From Ignavibacteriaceae bacterium (lineage in GTDB: Bacteria; Bacteroidota; Ignavibacteria; Ignavibacteriales; Ignavibacteriaceae): a DNA stretch of 25,549 bases. The DNA is taken from positions 1-25,549 of the forward strand of contig JALNWB010000042.1 of the NCBI GenBank assembly GCA_023231105.1. Reading direction: 5' to 3'. Shown here piece after piece: positions 1 through 7,458 of this stretch. Each line of letters begins with the position of its first letter. Position 1 is the stretch's first letter. The notes beneath the pieces were generated by a model, which worked only from the letters and a program-made list of their open reading frames with translations, was not told the origin of the DNA and searched no databases. Both the position numbers and the translations under genes were made by a program.

Positions 1-1
1 A

Positions 2-28
2 ATTTTAGGTAAACGAGCTTCAGAATAA
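2..28 (+). CDS. rpsC: Ribosomal protein S3, C-terminal tail (partial)
   Basis: Only the last eight codons and the TAA stop are in the window; they read ILGKRASE. That resembles the end of many bacterial S3 proteins, where a lysine-glycine turn leads into ILG. Its position just before rplP is the standard S10-operon place for rpsC. S3 is a small-subunit protein at the mRNA entry channel. The call rests on synteny plus a very short tail. Confidence 0.7.
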   Translation: MLGKRASE

Positions 29-52
29 TATTACTGTAGGAGTTTTTTTAAT

Positions 53-469
53 ATGTTAATGCCCAAAAGAGTTAAGTTTAGAAAATCGCAACGCGGAAGA
101 ATGGCCGGAAAAGCCAAACGCGGAAGCACGATTGCATTTGGAGATTTCGGTTTAAAAGCTCTTGAACCTGAATGGATTACCAGCAGACAAATTGAAGCTT
201 GTCGTGTTGCTTTATCAAGAAAAATGAAACGTGACGGAAAAGTTTGGATTAGAGTTTTCCCGGATAAACCGGTTTCCAAAAAACCTCTTGAAACAAGAAT
301 GGGTAAAGGAAAAGGCGGTCCTGAGTTTTGGGTTGCCGTAGTAAAACCCGGTAGAATTATGTTTGAAGTTTCAGGCGTAACAAAAGAAGTAGCTCATGAA
401 GCGTTAAAAGTCTGCTCACATAAGCTTCCTATTAAAACAAAAATTATTGCACGACCGGATTACGAATAA
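53..469 (+). CDS. rplP: 50S ribosomal protein L16
   Basis: L16 binds 23S rRNA near the peptidyl-transferase centre and A-site tRNA and is assembled late into the large subunit. The 138-residue product matches the family length. It has the basic N-terminus MLMPKRVKFRK and the L16 signature RMGKGKGGPEFWVAVVKPGR at residues 82-101; Arg82 corresponds to the conserved arginine that is hydroxylated in E. coli. The ATG at 53 is chosen because TAGGAG lies ten bases upstream; a second in-frame ATG at 59 is possible but less well spaced. It sits between rpsC and rpmC, the usual S10-operon order. Confidence 0.98.
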   Translation: MLMPKRVKFRKSQRGRMAGKAKRGSTIAFGDFGLKALEPEWITSRQIEACRVALSRKMKRDGKVWIRVFPDKPVSKKPLETRMGKGKGGPEFWVAVVKPGRIMFEVSGVTKEVAHEALKVCSHKLPIKTKIIARPDYE

Positions 470-479
470 AAATTGGTAA

Positions 480-716
480 ATGAATATGAAACTTTCTGAA
501 ATAAAAGAAATGTCTTCCGAAGAAATTGGGAAGCAAATAGTTGGAGAAGAAAGCAATTTAGTTGATTTGCGTTTTTCTCATGAACTAAAGCAATTAACGA
601 ACACTGCAAAACTTCGTTCAACAAAAAAAGATATTGCCAGGATGAAAACTATCTTGAAAGAAAGAGAACTTTCAGAACAGAAATCAGCCTTAGTGGATAA
701 AGGAGTTGGTGCTTAA
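480..716 (+). CDS. rpmC: 50S ribosomal protein L29
   Basis: L29 sits at the polypeptide exit tunnel and contacts L23, near the docking site of trigger factor and SRP. The 78-residue product begins MNMKLSEIKEMS and carries the family motif KLRSTKKDIARMKTILKERE in its second half, with a short extra C-terminal tail rich in Ser, Lys and Gly. Two in-frame ATGs (480 and 486) are available and the upstream purine signal is weak, so the start is uncertain by two codons. The stop lies two bases before rpsQ, so translation of the pair is probably coupled. Confidence 0.95.
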   Translation: MNMKLSEIKEMSSEEIGKQIVGEESNLVDLRFSHELKQLTNTAKLRSTKKDIARMKTILKERELSEQKSALVDKGVGA

Positions 717-718
717 TT

Positions 719-976
719 ATGGAAAAAAGATCCTTACGTAAAACCAGAGTAGGTAAAGTTGTTAGCAACAAAATGGAAAAATCCATTACTGTTGCAATTG
801 AAAGAAAAGTCCCACATCCGGTGTATAAAAAATATTTTAAGAAAACCACAAAGTTGATGGCTCACGACGAAAAGAACGAATGCAACATTGGCGACGTTGT
901 AAAAATTATGGAAACCAGACCGCTTAGCAAAATTAAAAGATGGCGCTTAGTTGAAGTCGTTGAAAAAGCTAAGTAG
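719..976 (+). CDS. rpsQ: 30S ribosomal protein S17
   Basis: S17 is a primary 16S rRNA-binding protein with an OB fold. The 85-residue product has the expected length and family features: a basic N-terminus (EKRSLRKTRVGKVVSNKMEK), the HPVYKKYFKKTTKLMAHDE segment, and the C-terminal stretch GDVVKIMETRPLSKIKRWRL. It starts two bases after the rpmC stop and has no independent promoter, so it is very likely translated by coupling. rplN follows after about 20 bases with its own AAGGAG ribosome-binding site. Confidence 0.97.
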   Translation: MEKRSLRKTRVGKVVSNKMEKSITVAIERKVPHPVYKKYFKKTTKLMAHDEKNECNIGDVVKIMETRPLSKIKRWRLVEVVEKAK

Positions 977-997
977 TTAAAGCAAGGAGTTTATGAA

Positions 998-1366
998 ATG
1001 ATTCAAGAAGAAACCAATTTAGTAGTTGCGGATAACTCCGGCGCTAAAAAAGTACGCTGCATACGAGTTCTCGGTGGCAGTGGAAGACAATATGCAAGTT
1101 TGGGAGATTTAATTGTTGTTACCGTTAAGTCAGCAATCCCAAACGGTCAAGTTAAAAAAGGTGAAGTTTCAAGAGCGGTTATCGTTAGAACAAATAAAGA
1201 AGTTAGAAGAAAAGACGGTTCCTACATTCGGTTTGACGAAAATGCTGCCGTTCTCTTAAATGCACAAAACGAACCTAAAGGAACCCGTATTTTTGGTCCC
1301 GTTGCAAGAGAACTGAGAGAGAAACAGTTTATGAAAATAGTTTCATTAGCCCCGGAAGTTTTATAA
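998..1366 (+). CDS. rplN: 50S ribosomal protein L14
   Basis: L14 binds 23S rRNA, forms an inter-subunit bridge with 16S rRNA and is the docking site of the silencing factor RsfS. The 122-residue product has exactly the usual length. It opens MIQEETNLVVADNSGAKKV, contains GDLIVVTVKSAIPNG and VRRKDGSYIRFDENAAVLLN, and ends with GTRIFGPVARELREK. An AAGGAG site lies just upstream of the ATG. It is the first gene of the classical spc part of the cluster, although no break from the S10 part is seen here. Confidence 0.98.
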   Translation: MIQEETNLVVADNSGAKKVRCIRVLGGSGRQYASLGDLIVVTVKSAIPNGQVKKGEVSRAVIVRTNKEVRRKDGSYIRFDENAAVLLNAQNEPKGTRIFGPVARELREKQFMKIVSLAPEVL

Positions 1367-1376
1367 TAGGTTAACC

Positions 1377-1700
1377 ATGCAAATTAAAAAGAATGATAAC
1401 ATAATCGTAATTTCCGGAAACGATAAAAATAAAACCGGAAAAGTTTTAAAAGTGTACCCAAAGGTAAATCGTGTGATTGTTGAAGGAATTAATATCCATA
1501 AACGTCATACAAAACCTTCACAAAAAAACCAGCAGGGCGGCATTGTTGCACAAGAAGCGTCGATACATGTATCCAACGTAATGATTGTTGATCCAAAAAC
1601 AAGCAAGGCTACTCGTATTGGTTCTAAAATAATTATTGATGAAAAAACAGGTAAAAAGAAAATTGCGCGCGTAAGCAGAGCTTCCGGCGAGATGTTATAA
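1377..1700 (+). CDS. rplX: 50S ribosomal protein L24
   Basis: L24 is an assembly-initiator protein of the large subunit, near the exit tunnel. The 107-residue product begins with a KOW motif (MQIKKNDNIIVISGNDKNKT, residues 1-20). It continues with GKVLKVYPKVNRVIVEGINI and the HKRHTKPSQKNQQGGIV segment typical of bacterial L24. The length is normal. It follows rplN by ten bases and precedes rplE, the standard order. Confidence 0.97.
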   Translation: MQIKKNDNIIVISGNDKNKTGKVLKVYPKVNRVIVEGINIHKRHTKPSQKNQQGGIVAQEASIHVSNVMIVDPKTSKATRIGSKIIIDEKTGKKKIARVSRASGEML

Positions 1701-1733
1701 GTACTCATCATTTTCTAAAGGTTTGAAGAAATA

Positions 1734-2399
1734 ATGGCAGAAAAAAAAGTAAAACAACCCGCCACCGGCGGAACTACCGAAAAAAAAGGTAAACAACCGA
1801 AAGAAGCTTCCAAAGAGCCTGCAGCGCTTGCTCCGGAAGTTAGAGTACCCAATAGACTTTTGGGCGTTTATAGAAAGCAGATCGTTCCTGATTTAATTAA
1901 AAAATTAAATTATAAAAACGTTATGCAGGCGCCTAAACTAACTAAAATTGTTGTTAATATGGGTGTTGGCGCAGCGGCTTCCGATGCAAAAGTTATGGAA
2001 GAAGCTATCCGCGATCTTGAAACGATTGCCGGACAAAAAGCCAGTGTGCGTAAAGCGAAAAAAGATATTTCGAACTTTAAACTTCGCAAAGGCGTGAACA
2101 TTGGCGTTATGGTTACTCTGCGAAAAGAAAGAATGTATGAATTTCTCGATCGCTTCATTAATGTAGCTTTACCGCGTGTTAGAGATTTTAAGGGACTTTC
2201 CGATAAATCTTTTGACGGTAGAGGTAACTATTCAATCGGAGTAAAAGAACAAATCATTTTTCCTGAAATAAATGCCGATAAAGTGCTTAAAGTTTTGGGA
2301 ATGGATATTACTTTGGTAACTACTGCAAAAACGGATGCTGAAGCTTTTGAACTTTTACAAGCTTTTGGTTTCCCATTCAGAAAAAAAGAAATTAAATAA
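1734..2399 (+). CDS. rplE: 50S ribosomal protein L5 with N-terminal extension
   Basis: L5 binds 5S rRNA, helps place it in the central protuberance and contacts P-site tRNA. The core, from about residue 40, is clearly L5: VYRKQIVPDLIKKLNYKNVM, KIVVNMGVG, the KAKKDISNFKLRKGVNIG region, and the C-terminal GMDITLVTTAKTDAEA. At 221 residues it is about 40 longer than the usual 179. The excess is an N-terminal low-complexity tail (residues 1-39) rich in Lys, Ala, Pro, Glu and Thr. The ATG at 1734 is the natural start, with a GAAGAA purine stretch before it and no equally good ATG before the core. The tail is probably disordered; its role is unknown. Confidence 0.96.
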   Translation: MAEKKVKQPATGGTTEKKGKQPKEASKEPAALAPEVRVPNRLLGVYRKQIVPDLIKKLNYKNVMQAPKLTKIVVNMGVGAAASDAKVMEEAIRDLETIAGQKASVRKAKKDISNFKLRKGVNIGVMVTLRKERMYEFLDRFINVALPRVRDFKGLSDKSFDGRGNYSIGVKEQIIFPEINADKVLKVLGMDITLVTTAKTDAEAFELLQAFGFPFRKKEIK

Positions 2400-2415
2400 G
2401 GTTAAAGGATTTTTC

Positions 2416-2685
2416 ATGGCAAGAAAGTGTTTGATTGCAAGAGAAGAAAAAAGAAGAGTTTTGGTTGAAAAATATCAAAAAATTCGTAAAGACCTTAAGA
2501 AAAAAGGTGACTGGGACGCGCTTCAATCGCTTCCAAGAAACTCTTCAAAAGTTCGTTTACACAATAGATGCATGGTAACAGGAAGATCCAGAGGATATCA
2601 CAGAAAATTCGGAATCTCACGTTTAGTTTTGCGCGAAAAAGCTTTGCGCGGTGAAATTCCCGGTTTAAGAAAGGCAAGCTGGTAG
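2416..2685 (+). CDS. rpsN: 30S ribosomal protein S14 (zinc-independent form)
   Basis: S14 is a late-assembly protein of the 30S head. The product is 89 residues, starting MARKCLIAREEKRRVLVEKY and ending GLRKASW, with the family segment NRCMVTGRSRGYHRKFGISR. It is the longer form without the CxxC pairs of zinc-binding S14; only two isolated cysteines (5 and 52) are present. The open frame extends upstream into rplE, but the ATG at 2416 is preferred because it follows AAAGGA at the right distance and starts the family's N-terminus. rpsH follows after eight bases. Confidence 0.97.
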   Translation: MARKCLIAREEKRRVLVEKYQKIRKDLKKKGDWDALQSLPRNSSKVRLHNRCMVTGRSRGYHRKFGISRLVLREKALRGEIPGLRKASW

Positions 2686-2693
2686 GAGATTTT

Positions 2694-3089
2694 ATGGCAG
2701 TAACAGATCCAATTGCAGATTTATTAACACGAATCAGAAATGCAGTTAAAGCTCAAAAAAGAAGAGTTGATATTCCTTTTTCAACCCAAAAAAAGAATAT
2801 TGTTGAAATCTTAAAAGCACAAAATTTTATCGTTGATTACCAAATTGTTGAAGACGATAAACAAAATATTCTTAGAGTATTTCTCCGCTATACAAACGGA
2901 GTTTCTGCGCTTAGCGGATTGCAAAGAATTAGTAAACCCGGGTTGAGAATTTATTCTCAGAAAGAAAATCTTCCCAGGGTATTAAACGGATACGGAATTT
3001 CAATTATCTCCACTTCAAAAGGTTTGCTTACCGATAAACAAGCAAAACGTGAAGCAGTTGGTGGAGAAGTTATTTGTAAAATTTGGTAA
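2694..3089 (+). CDS. rpsH: 30S ribosomal protein S8
   Basis: S8 is a primary 16S rRNA-binding protein; in E. coli it also represses the spc operon by binding its mRNA. The 131-residue product starts AVTDPIADLLTRIRNAVKAQ and ends with ISTSKGLLTDKQAKREAVGG followed by EVICKIW, both diagnostic. A TAGGAG site lies before the ATG. I did not identify an S8 operator in the mRNA by eye, so autoregulation here is only an analogy. Confidence 0.98.
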   Translation: MAVTDPIADLLTRIRNAVKAQKRRVDIPFSTQKKNIVEILKAQNFIVDYQIVEDDKQNILRVFLRYTNGVSALSGLQRISKPGLRIYSQKENLPRVLNGYGISIISTSKGLLTDKQAKREAVGGEVICKIW

Positions 3090-3109
3090 TTTTTTAACGG
3101 AGTTTTGTA

Positions 3110-3649
3110 GTGTCACGAATTGGAAAAAAACCGGTAGTAATACCTTCAAATATAACCGTAAAATTAGACGGTCATTCTCTTTCGGTTAAAGGACCGAAGG
3201 GAGAATTAAAAGATACATTTCATCCTAATATTTCCCTTGAAATTAAGGATAATGAAATAATCGCAACCCGTTCAAACGATCAAAAAGAAAATCGTGCATT
3301 ACACGGTTTAACAAGATCTTTAATACAAAATATGATCGTTGGTGTTAGCGATGGGTATTCAAAAACATTAGATATCGTTGGTGTTGGATACCGTGTTGAG
3401 TTAAAAGAAGGCAATATGCTTATTAACATTGGTTATTCTCATCCGATTTATTTTATGCCTCCTGCAGGTATAACGTTACAAGCCCCAACTCAAACACAAA
3501 TTGTTATTTCAGGAATTGACAAACAGCTTGTCGGCGCAGTTGCATCAAAAATTAGATCTATACGTAAACCTGAACCGTACAAAGGCAAGGGTATTAAATA
3601 TTCAACTGAAGTAATTAGAAGAAAAGCCGGAAAGACCGCTGGTAAATAA
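3110..3649 (+). CDS. rplF: 50S ribosomal protein L6 (GTG start)
   Basis: L6 lies next to the sarcin-ricin loop and stabilises the factor-binding region of the 50S subunit. The 179-residue product matches the family length and has two L6 repeats. It opens SRIGKKPVVIPSNITVKLDG and ends with the signature PEPYKGKGIKYSTEVIRRK. The start is a GTG at 3110, placed by ACGGAG eight bases upstream and by the conserved N-terminus; no ATG fits. Confidence 0.97.
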   Translation: MSRIGKKPVVIPSNITVKLDGHSLSVKGPKGELKDTFHPNISLEIKDNEIIATRSNDQKENRALHGLTRSLIQNMIVGVSDGYSKTLDIVGVGYRVELKEGNMLINIGYSHPIYFMPPAGITLQAPTQTQIVISGIDKQLVGAVASKIRSIRKPEPYKGKGIKYSTEVIRRKAGKTAGK

Positions 3650-3670
3650 TAGTAGGAGCTTGAGAAAAAA

Positions 3671-4033
3671 ATGTATGTAAAAAAAGCAAATAGAGAACGA
3701 TCAAAAACAAAGATTAGAAAAAAGATTTCCGGCACCGCTGAAAGACCTCGCTTAACCGTCTATCGCAGCCTTGGTAAAATATATGGTCAAATGATTGATG
3801 ATGTAACCGGGAATACGCTTGTTTCAGTTTCGGATCTAACTAAAGATTTAGCTGAAACTTTAAAACAAACTAAAGGCAAAATTGCAAAAAGTAAAGTTGT
3901 CGGAAAATATTTAGCAAAATTGGCTTTAGAAAAAAATATTACATCTGCCGTGTTTGATAGAAACGGTTATCGATATCACGGAAGAGTTCAAGCATTAGCA
4001 GAAAGCGCCAGAGAAGGCGGATTAAAATTATAA
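3671..4033 (+). CDS. rplR: 50S ribosomal protein L18
   Basis: L18 binds 5S rRNA with L5 and mediates its attachment to 23S rRNA. The 120-residue product has the basic head (NRERSKTKIRKKISGTAERP) with RLTVYRSLGKIYGQMIDD, and the C-terminal GRVQALAESAREGGLKL characteristic of L18. TAGGAG lies 12 bases before the ATG, a slightly long spacing. The stop codon is only seven bases before the mature 5' end of a tRNA-Gln gene, an unusual neighbour at this place in the spc operon. Confidence 0.97.
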   Translation: MYVKKANRERSKTKIRKKISGTAERPRLTVYRSLGKIYGQMIDDVTGNTLVSVSDLTKDLAETLKQTKGKIAKSKVVGKYLAKLALEKNITSAVFDRNGYRYHGRVQALAESAREGGLKL

Positions 4034-4040
4034 AAGTGAT

Positions 4041-4111
4041 TGCCGGGTCGTCTAATGGTAGGACAACGCCCTTTGGAGGCGTCTGCGGAGGTTCGAATCC
4101 TCCCTCGGCAG
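4041..4111 (+). tRNA. tRNA-Gln (anticodon TTG)
   Basis: The 71 bases fold into a full cloverleaf. The seven-pair acceptor TGCCGGG/CTCGGCA has one G-T pair. The D-arm is GTCT-AATGGTA-GGAC. The anticodon arm is ACGCC-CTTTGGA-GGCGT, giving anticodon TTG (glutamine) with G at position 37. The variable loop has four bases, the T-arm is GGAGG-TTCGAAT-CCTCC, and the discriminator is G. The 3' CCA is not encoded (GCG follows), so it must be added by the CCA-adding enzyme. The gene sits between rplR and rpsE, on their strand, with no visible promoter or terminator of its own. Co-transcription with the ribosomal-protein mRNA and release by RNase P and RNase Z are inferred. Confidence 0.95.
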
Positions 4112-4150
4112 CGTAAAATTTCTTATGAAGGTAGTTAAACGGAGTATCCA

Positions 4151-4663
4151 TTGAAAAAAAATGTTAAATCGAATGAGCCAACTGACGGACTGAAAGAAAA
4201 AGTTGTTCACATTAACCGCGTCGCAAAAGTGGTTAAAGGTGGTCGCCGATTCAGTTTTAATGCTATTGTTGTTGTTGGGAACGGTGAAGGAACCGTTGGT
4301 GTTGGGCTTGGAAAAGCTAATGAAGTTACGGATGCAATTTCTAAAGGAATTGACGATGCTAAGAAAAATTTAGTCTCGGTAACTCTTCACAAAAATACTA
4401 TCCCGCATGAAATTATTGGTAAATTTGGCGCCGGAAGAGTTTTATTGAAACCTGCTTCTGCCGGAACCGGGCTTATTGCCGGCGGCGGTGTTAGAGCGGT
4501 TTTAGAAGCTGCCGGAGTTCAAGATATTCTTACTAAGTCATTGGGATCAAGCAATCCGCATAACCAGGTAAAAGCTACCTTAAATGCATTACAATGTTTA
4601 ATTAGTGCGAAAGCAATGGCTGCCAAAAGAGTGATGTCAATTAACCAATTGTTTAATGCATAA
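4151..4663 (+). CDS. rpsE: 30S ribosomal protein S5 (TTG start)
   Basis: S5 shapes the mRNA entry tunnel and affects translational accuracy. The 170-residue product has the N-terminal double-stranded-RNA-binding-like part (VKGGRRFSFNAIVVVGNGEG then VGVGLGKANEV) and the C-terminal GGGVRAVLEAAGVQDILTKS and GSSNPHNQVKATLNAL segments. The start is TTG at 4151, six bases after GGAG; no ATG precedes the conserved region. It is separated from rplR by the tRNA-Gln gene, so a processed mRNA beginning about 39 bases upstream of it is expected if the tRNA is excised. Confidence 0.97.
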   Translation: MKKNVKSNEPTDGLKEKVVHINRVAKVVKGGRRFSFNAIVVVGNGEGTVGVGLGKANEVTDAISKGIDDAKKNLVSVTLHKNTIPHEIIGKFGAGRVLLKPASAGTGLIAGGGVRAVLEAAGVQDILTKSLGSSNPHNQVKATLNALQCLISAKAMAAKRVMSINQLFNA

Positions 4664-4671
4664 GTGAGAAG

Positions 4672-4863
4672 ATGATGGCAAAGAAATTAAAAATAACACA
4701 GACACGTAGTATTATTGATAGACCTGAAAGACAGAAATTGACGATCAAGGCGTTGGGCCTTGGCAGACCTAATTATCAGGTTATTCATAACGACACTCCT
4801 CAAATTAGAGGAATGGTTAGAAAAATTCCACATTTAGTTTCCGTTCAAGAAATTGACGAATAG
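4672..4863 (+). CDS. rpmD: 50S ribosomal protein L30
   Basis: L30 is a small peripheral 50S protein that is absent from some bacteria. The 63-residue product reads KKLKITQTRSIIDRPERQKL then IKALGLGRPNYQVIHND, with the C-terminal IRGMVRKIPHLVSVQEI, matching family length and pattern. Two adjacent ATGs (4672 and 4675) exist; the GTGAGAAG purine stretch immediately upstream makes the second one at least as likely. It is eight bases after rpsE and before rplO, the normal spc order. Confidence 0.96.
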   Translation: MMAKKLKITQTRSIIDRPERQKLTIKALGLGRPNYQVIHNDTPQIRGMVRKIPHLVSVQEIDE

Positions 4864-4884
4864 TTTAAAAGAAAAGGTTAGTTT

Positions 4885-5340
4885 ATGGATGTTTTAAGTA
4901 ATCTAAAATATGCTAAAGGTTCTAAAAAAAATAGAAAAAGAATCGGTAGAGGTGAAGGCTCCGGGCACGGCGGTACATCTACTAAAGGAATGAATGGACA
5001 ACATTCACGTTCCGGCGCAAAATTTAGAGCATGGTTTGAAGGCGGTCAAATGCCTTTACAGCGTAGAATTCCAAAGTTCGGTTTTACAAACATATTTAAA
5101 AAAGAAGTTCAAATAATTAATGTTTCCGATTTACAGAAATTAGCCGATAAATCATCTTTGCCAGAAGTTCTAACCGTAGAAGTCCTTAACCAATACGGAT
5201 TACTTTCTTCAAAAAAACTTCCTTTAAAGATTTTAGGAAACGGTGAACTTACAGCTAAATTATCTATCGAAGCAAATGCCGTCAGTCAATCAGCTAAAGT
5301 AAAGATTGAAGCTGTTGGCGGATCAATTAAATTAGTTTAA
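4885..5340 (+). CDS. rplO: 50S ribosomal protein L15
   Basis: L15 is a late-assembly 50S protein with a long N-terminal extension that penetrates the 23S rRNA. The 151-residue product carries the Gly/Arg-rich arm RIGRGEGSGHGGTSTKGMNG and GGQMPLQRRIPKFGFTN, followed by the globular C-terminal domain ending AVGGSIKLV. AAAAGG lies upstream of the ATG at 4885. It immediately precedes secY, as in most bacteria. Confidence 0.97.
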   Translation: MDVLSNLKYAKGSKKNRKRIGRGEGSGHGGTSTKGMNGQHSRSGAKFRAWFEGGQMPLQRRIPKFGFTNIFKKEVQIINVSDLQKLADKSSLPEVLTVEVLNQYGLLSSKKLPLKILGNGELTAKLSIEANAVSQSAKVKIEAVGGSIKLV

Positions 5341-5351
5341 TGCGGTTATAA

Positions 5352-6689
5352 ATGGCTAAAATAACAGATACCTTTCGCAATATTTTTAAGATAACGGAAC
5401 TCCGCCAGAGAATTTTATATACCTTAGTTGTGTTATTGATTGTCCGGTTTGGCGCTCATGTTACTGTCCCTGGTGTTGATGCTGTGCTTTTAACTCAATC
5501 GATGAAGAACCAATCAAGCGATACGTTGTTTGGTCTTTATGATTTGTTTGTAGGTGGTGCCTTTTCTAATGCCGCAATTTTTGCGTTGGGAATTATGCCA
5601 TATATCTCTGCTTCAATTATTCTTCAATTGATGGGAGCTGTTGTTCCTTATTTCCAAAAACTTCAGCAAGAAGGGGAAGACGGAAGAAAGAAGATTACGC
5701 AACTAACCCGTTATGGAACTGTATTAATTTCTGCAATGCAGGCATGGGGCATAACAATTCGTTTACAAAATATTGATGTCCAGGGAGTTTCAATTATTCC
5801 TGCGCAAGTACAAGGTGTTTCGTGGGTACTTTCAACAATTCTTATTCTGACTGCCGGTACTGTTTTTATGATGTGGCTCGGTGAGCAAATTACCGAAAGA
5901 GGTCTCGGCAACGGTATCTCTTTAATAATTTTCATCGGAATTATTGACCGGTTCCCTTATGCGATTCTTGATGAGTATCAAATGATCTCTCAAGGTACAA
6001 GAAGTTTGGTAGTTGAAATAGTTATTGTTTCCTTTATGGTTTTAGTTATTGCTGGCGTTATTTTGGTTACTCAGGGAACAAGGAGAATTCCTGTTCAATA
6101 TGCAAAACGAGTTGTCGGAAGAAAAGTTTACGGCGGCGTTACGCAATATATTCCGCTGCGTGTAAATACAGCTGGAGTAATGCCTATTATTTTTGCGCAA
6201 TCAATTATGTTTATTCCTAATACGGTGTTATCATTTTTCCCTAACAGTGAAATATTGCAAAGTCTTTCAAGTTACTTTGTTTATACATCGCCGGTCTATT
6301 CATTTTTGTATGCGTTGATGATTATCTTTTTCACTTATTTTTATACTGCAATAGCTTTTAATCCGAAAGACGTTGCAGACAATATGAAAAAGCAAGGCGG
6401 ATTTATTCCCGGCATTCGACCAGGGAAACATACATCGGATTTTATTGATAATATCTTAACAAAAATTACTTTGCCTGGTTCATTCTTTCTTGCCATCGTT
6501 GCAATATTGCCGGCATTTGTTGGCGGCTTTGGAGTTTCGGGCAGATTTGCTCAGTTCTTTGGCGGGACAAGTTTGTTGATTATTGTAGGCGTTGCATTAG
6601 ATACTTTGCAGCAGATTGAATCTCACTTGTTAATGAGACATTACGACGGATTTATGAAATCCGGAAAAATTAAAGGCAGAAGAGCCTAA
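5352..6689 (+). CDS. secY: Preprotein translocase subunit SecY
   Basis: SecY is the channel subunit of the SecYEG translocon in the inner membrane, exporting unfolded proteins and inserting membrane proteins. The 445-residue product has the family length and about ten hydrophobic segments. Diagnostic stretches are the N-terminal RFGAHVTVPGVD, GIMPYISASIILQLM, GLGNGISLIIF, the cytosolic loop RRIPVQYAKRVVGRKVYGG, PLRVNTAGVMPIIFA, and the C-terminal loop NPKDVADNMKKQGGFIPGIR. It lies 11 bases after rplO with a weak ribosome-binding site, and is followed directly by map; the adk gene often found here is missing. Confidence 0.98.
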   Translation: MAKITDTFRNIFKITELRQRILYTLVVLLIVRFGAHVTVPGVDAVLLTQSMKNQSSDTLFGLYDLFVGGAFSNAAIFALGIMPYISASIILQLMGAVVPYFQKLQQEGEDGRKKITQLTRYGTVLISAMQAWGITIRLQNIDVQGVSIIPAQVQGVSWVLSTILILTAGTVFMMWLGEQITERGLGNGISLIIFIGIIDRFPYAILDEYQMISQGTRSLVVEIVIVSFMVLVIAGVILVTQGTRRIPVQYAKRVVGRKVYGGVTQYIPLRVNTAGVMPIIFAQSIMFIPNTVLSFFPNSEILQSLSSYFVYTSPVYSFLYALMIIFFTYFYTAIAFNPKDVADNMKKQGGFIPGIRPGKHTSDFIDNILTKITLPGSFFLAIVAILPAFVGGFGVSGRFAQFFGGTSLLIIVGVALDTLQQIESHLLMRHYDGFMKSGKIKGRRA

Positions 6690-6695
6690 GCGAAG

Positions 6696-7457
6696 TTGAT
6701 AATAATTAAGACAAAAAAGGAAATTGATTTTATTAGAGAAAGTTGTTTAATTGTAGCTCAAACCCTTCAACTGGTAAAAGAAAATGTTCGACCGGGTGTT
6801 ACAACTAAAGAATTGGACCTGATAGCAGAAGATTTTATTTTAACGAAAAATGCAAAACCGGCATTTAAAGGATATTCTCAAGGTGACGGCAATCCTTTTC
6901 CGGCAACCATTTGTTCTTCGAGAAATTGTGAAGTTGTACACGGAATTCCTGCAAAAACAGTTTTGATTGAAGGCGATATCATTTCAATTGATGTCGGTGT
7001 AAATAAAAACGGATATTTTGGTGATGCTGCATTAACCGTTGCAGTTGGAAATATTTCTTCCGATGTTCAGAAATTGATGGATGTAACCGAAAAATCGCTT
7101 TATCTTGGAATTGCTGAAGCAATTGAAAATAAACGTTTGCACAATATTTCTTATGCCGTACAATCGTATGTTGAAGAAAATGGTTTTTCGATTGTAAGAG
7201 AATTAACCGGACATGGAGTAGGAAAACGTTTGCATGAAGATCCTTCAATTCCTAATTATGGAAAAAGAGATTCGGGTCCTAAAATGAAAAACGGAATGAC
7301 GCTGGCAATAGAACCGATGGTTAATATGGGCAAGAAAGAAGTTGTTGTAGGTTATGACGGCTGGACAGTTTTAACAAAAGACGGATTGCCGTCTGCACAT
7401 TTCGAGCACACTATTTTGGTAACTAACGGGAAACCGGAAATTTTAACAGTCTGTTAA
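6696..7457 (+). CDS. map: Methionine aminopeptidase, type I (TTG start)
   Basis: This cytosolic metalloenzyme removes the initiator methionine from new proteins. The 253-residue length fits type Ia. The five expected metal ligands are visible: Asp99 (IDVG), Asp110 (FGDAA), His173 (TGHGVG), Glu206 (AIEPM) and Glu237 (FEHT). The substrate-binding His82 in VVHGIP is also present. No zinc-finger extension precedes the catalytic domain. The start is TTG at 6696, just after a purine-rich AAGCGAAG and six bases after secY; no ATG fits. It is one base from infA, so co-translation with IF-1 is likely. Confidence 0.96.
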   Translation: MIIIKTKKEIDFIRESCLIVAQTLQLVKENVRPGVTTKELDLIAEDFILTKNAKPAFKGYSQGDGNPFPATICSSRNCEVVHGIPAKTVLIEGDIISIDVGVNKNGYFGDAALTVAVGNISSDVQKLMDVTEKSLYLGIAEAIENKRLHNISYAVQSYVEENGFSIVRELTGHGVGKRLHEDPSIPNYGKRDSGPKMKNGMTLAIEPMVNMGKKEVVVGYDGWTVLTKDGLPSAHFEHTILVTNGKPEILTVC

Positions 7458-7458
7458 T

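Noticed and set aside
2335..2415. Upstream extension of rpsN into rplE
   Set aside because: The S14 N-terminus MARKCLIAREE begins at 2416 with a good ribosome-binding site; the extension is just rplE read in another frame.
3939..4151. Minus-strand open frame of 70 codons over the tRNA, with the peptide GGFEPPQTPPKG
   Set aside because: It is the antisense translation of the tRNA-Gln gene, a common false protein.
6687..6698. Missing adk between secY and map as evidence of deletion
   Set aside because: The secY-map-infA order without adk is, as far as I know, common in Bacteroidota relatives, so nothing need have been lost here.
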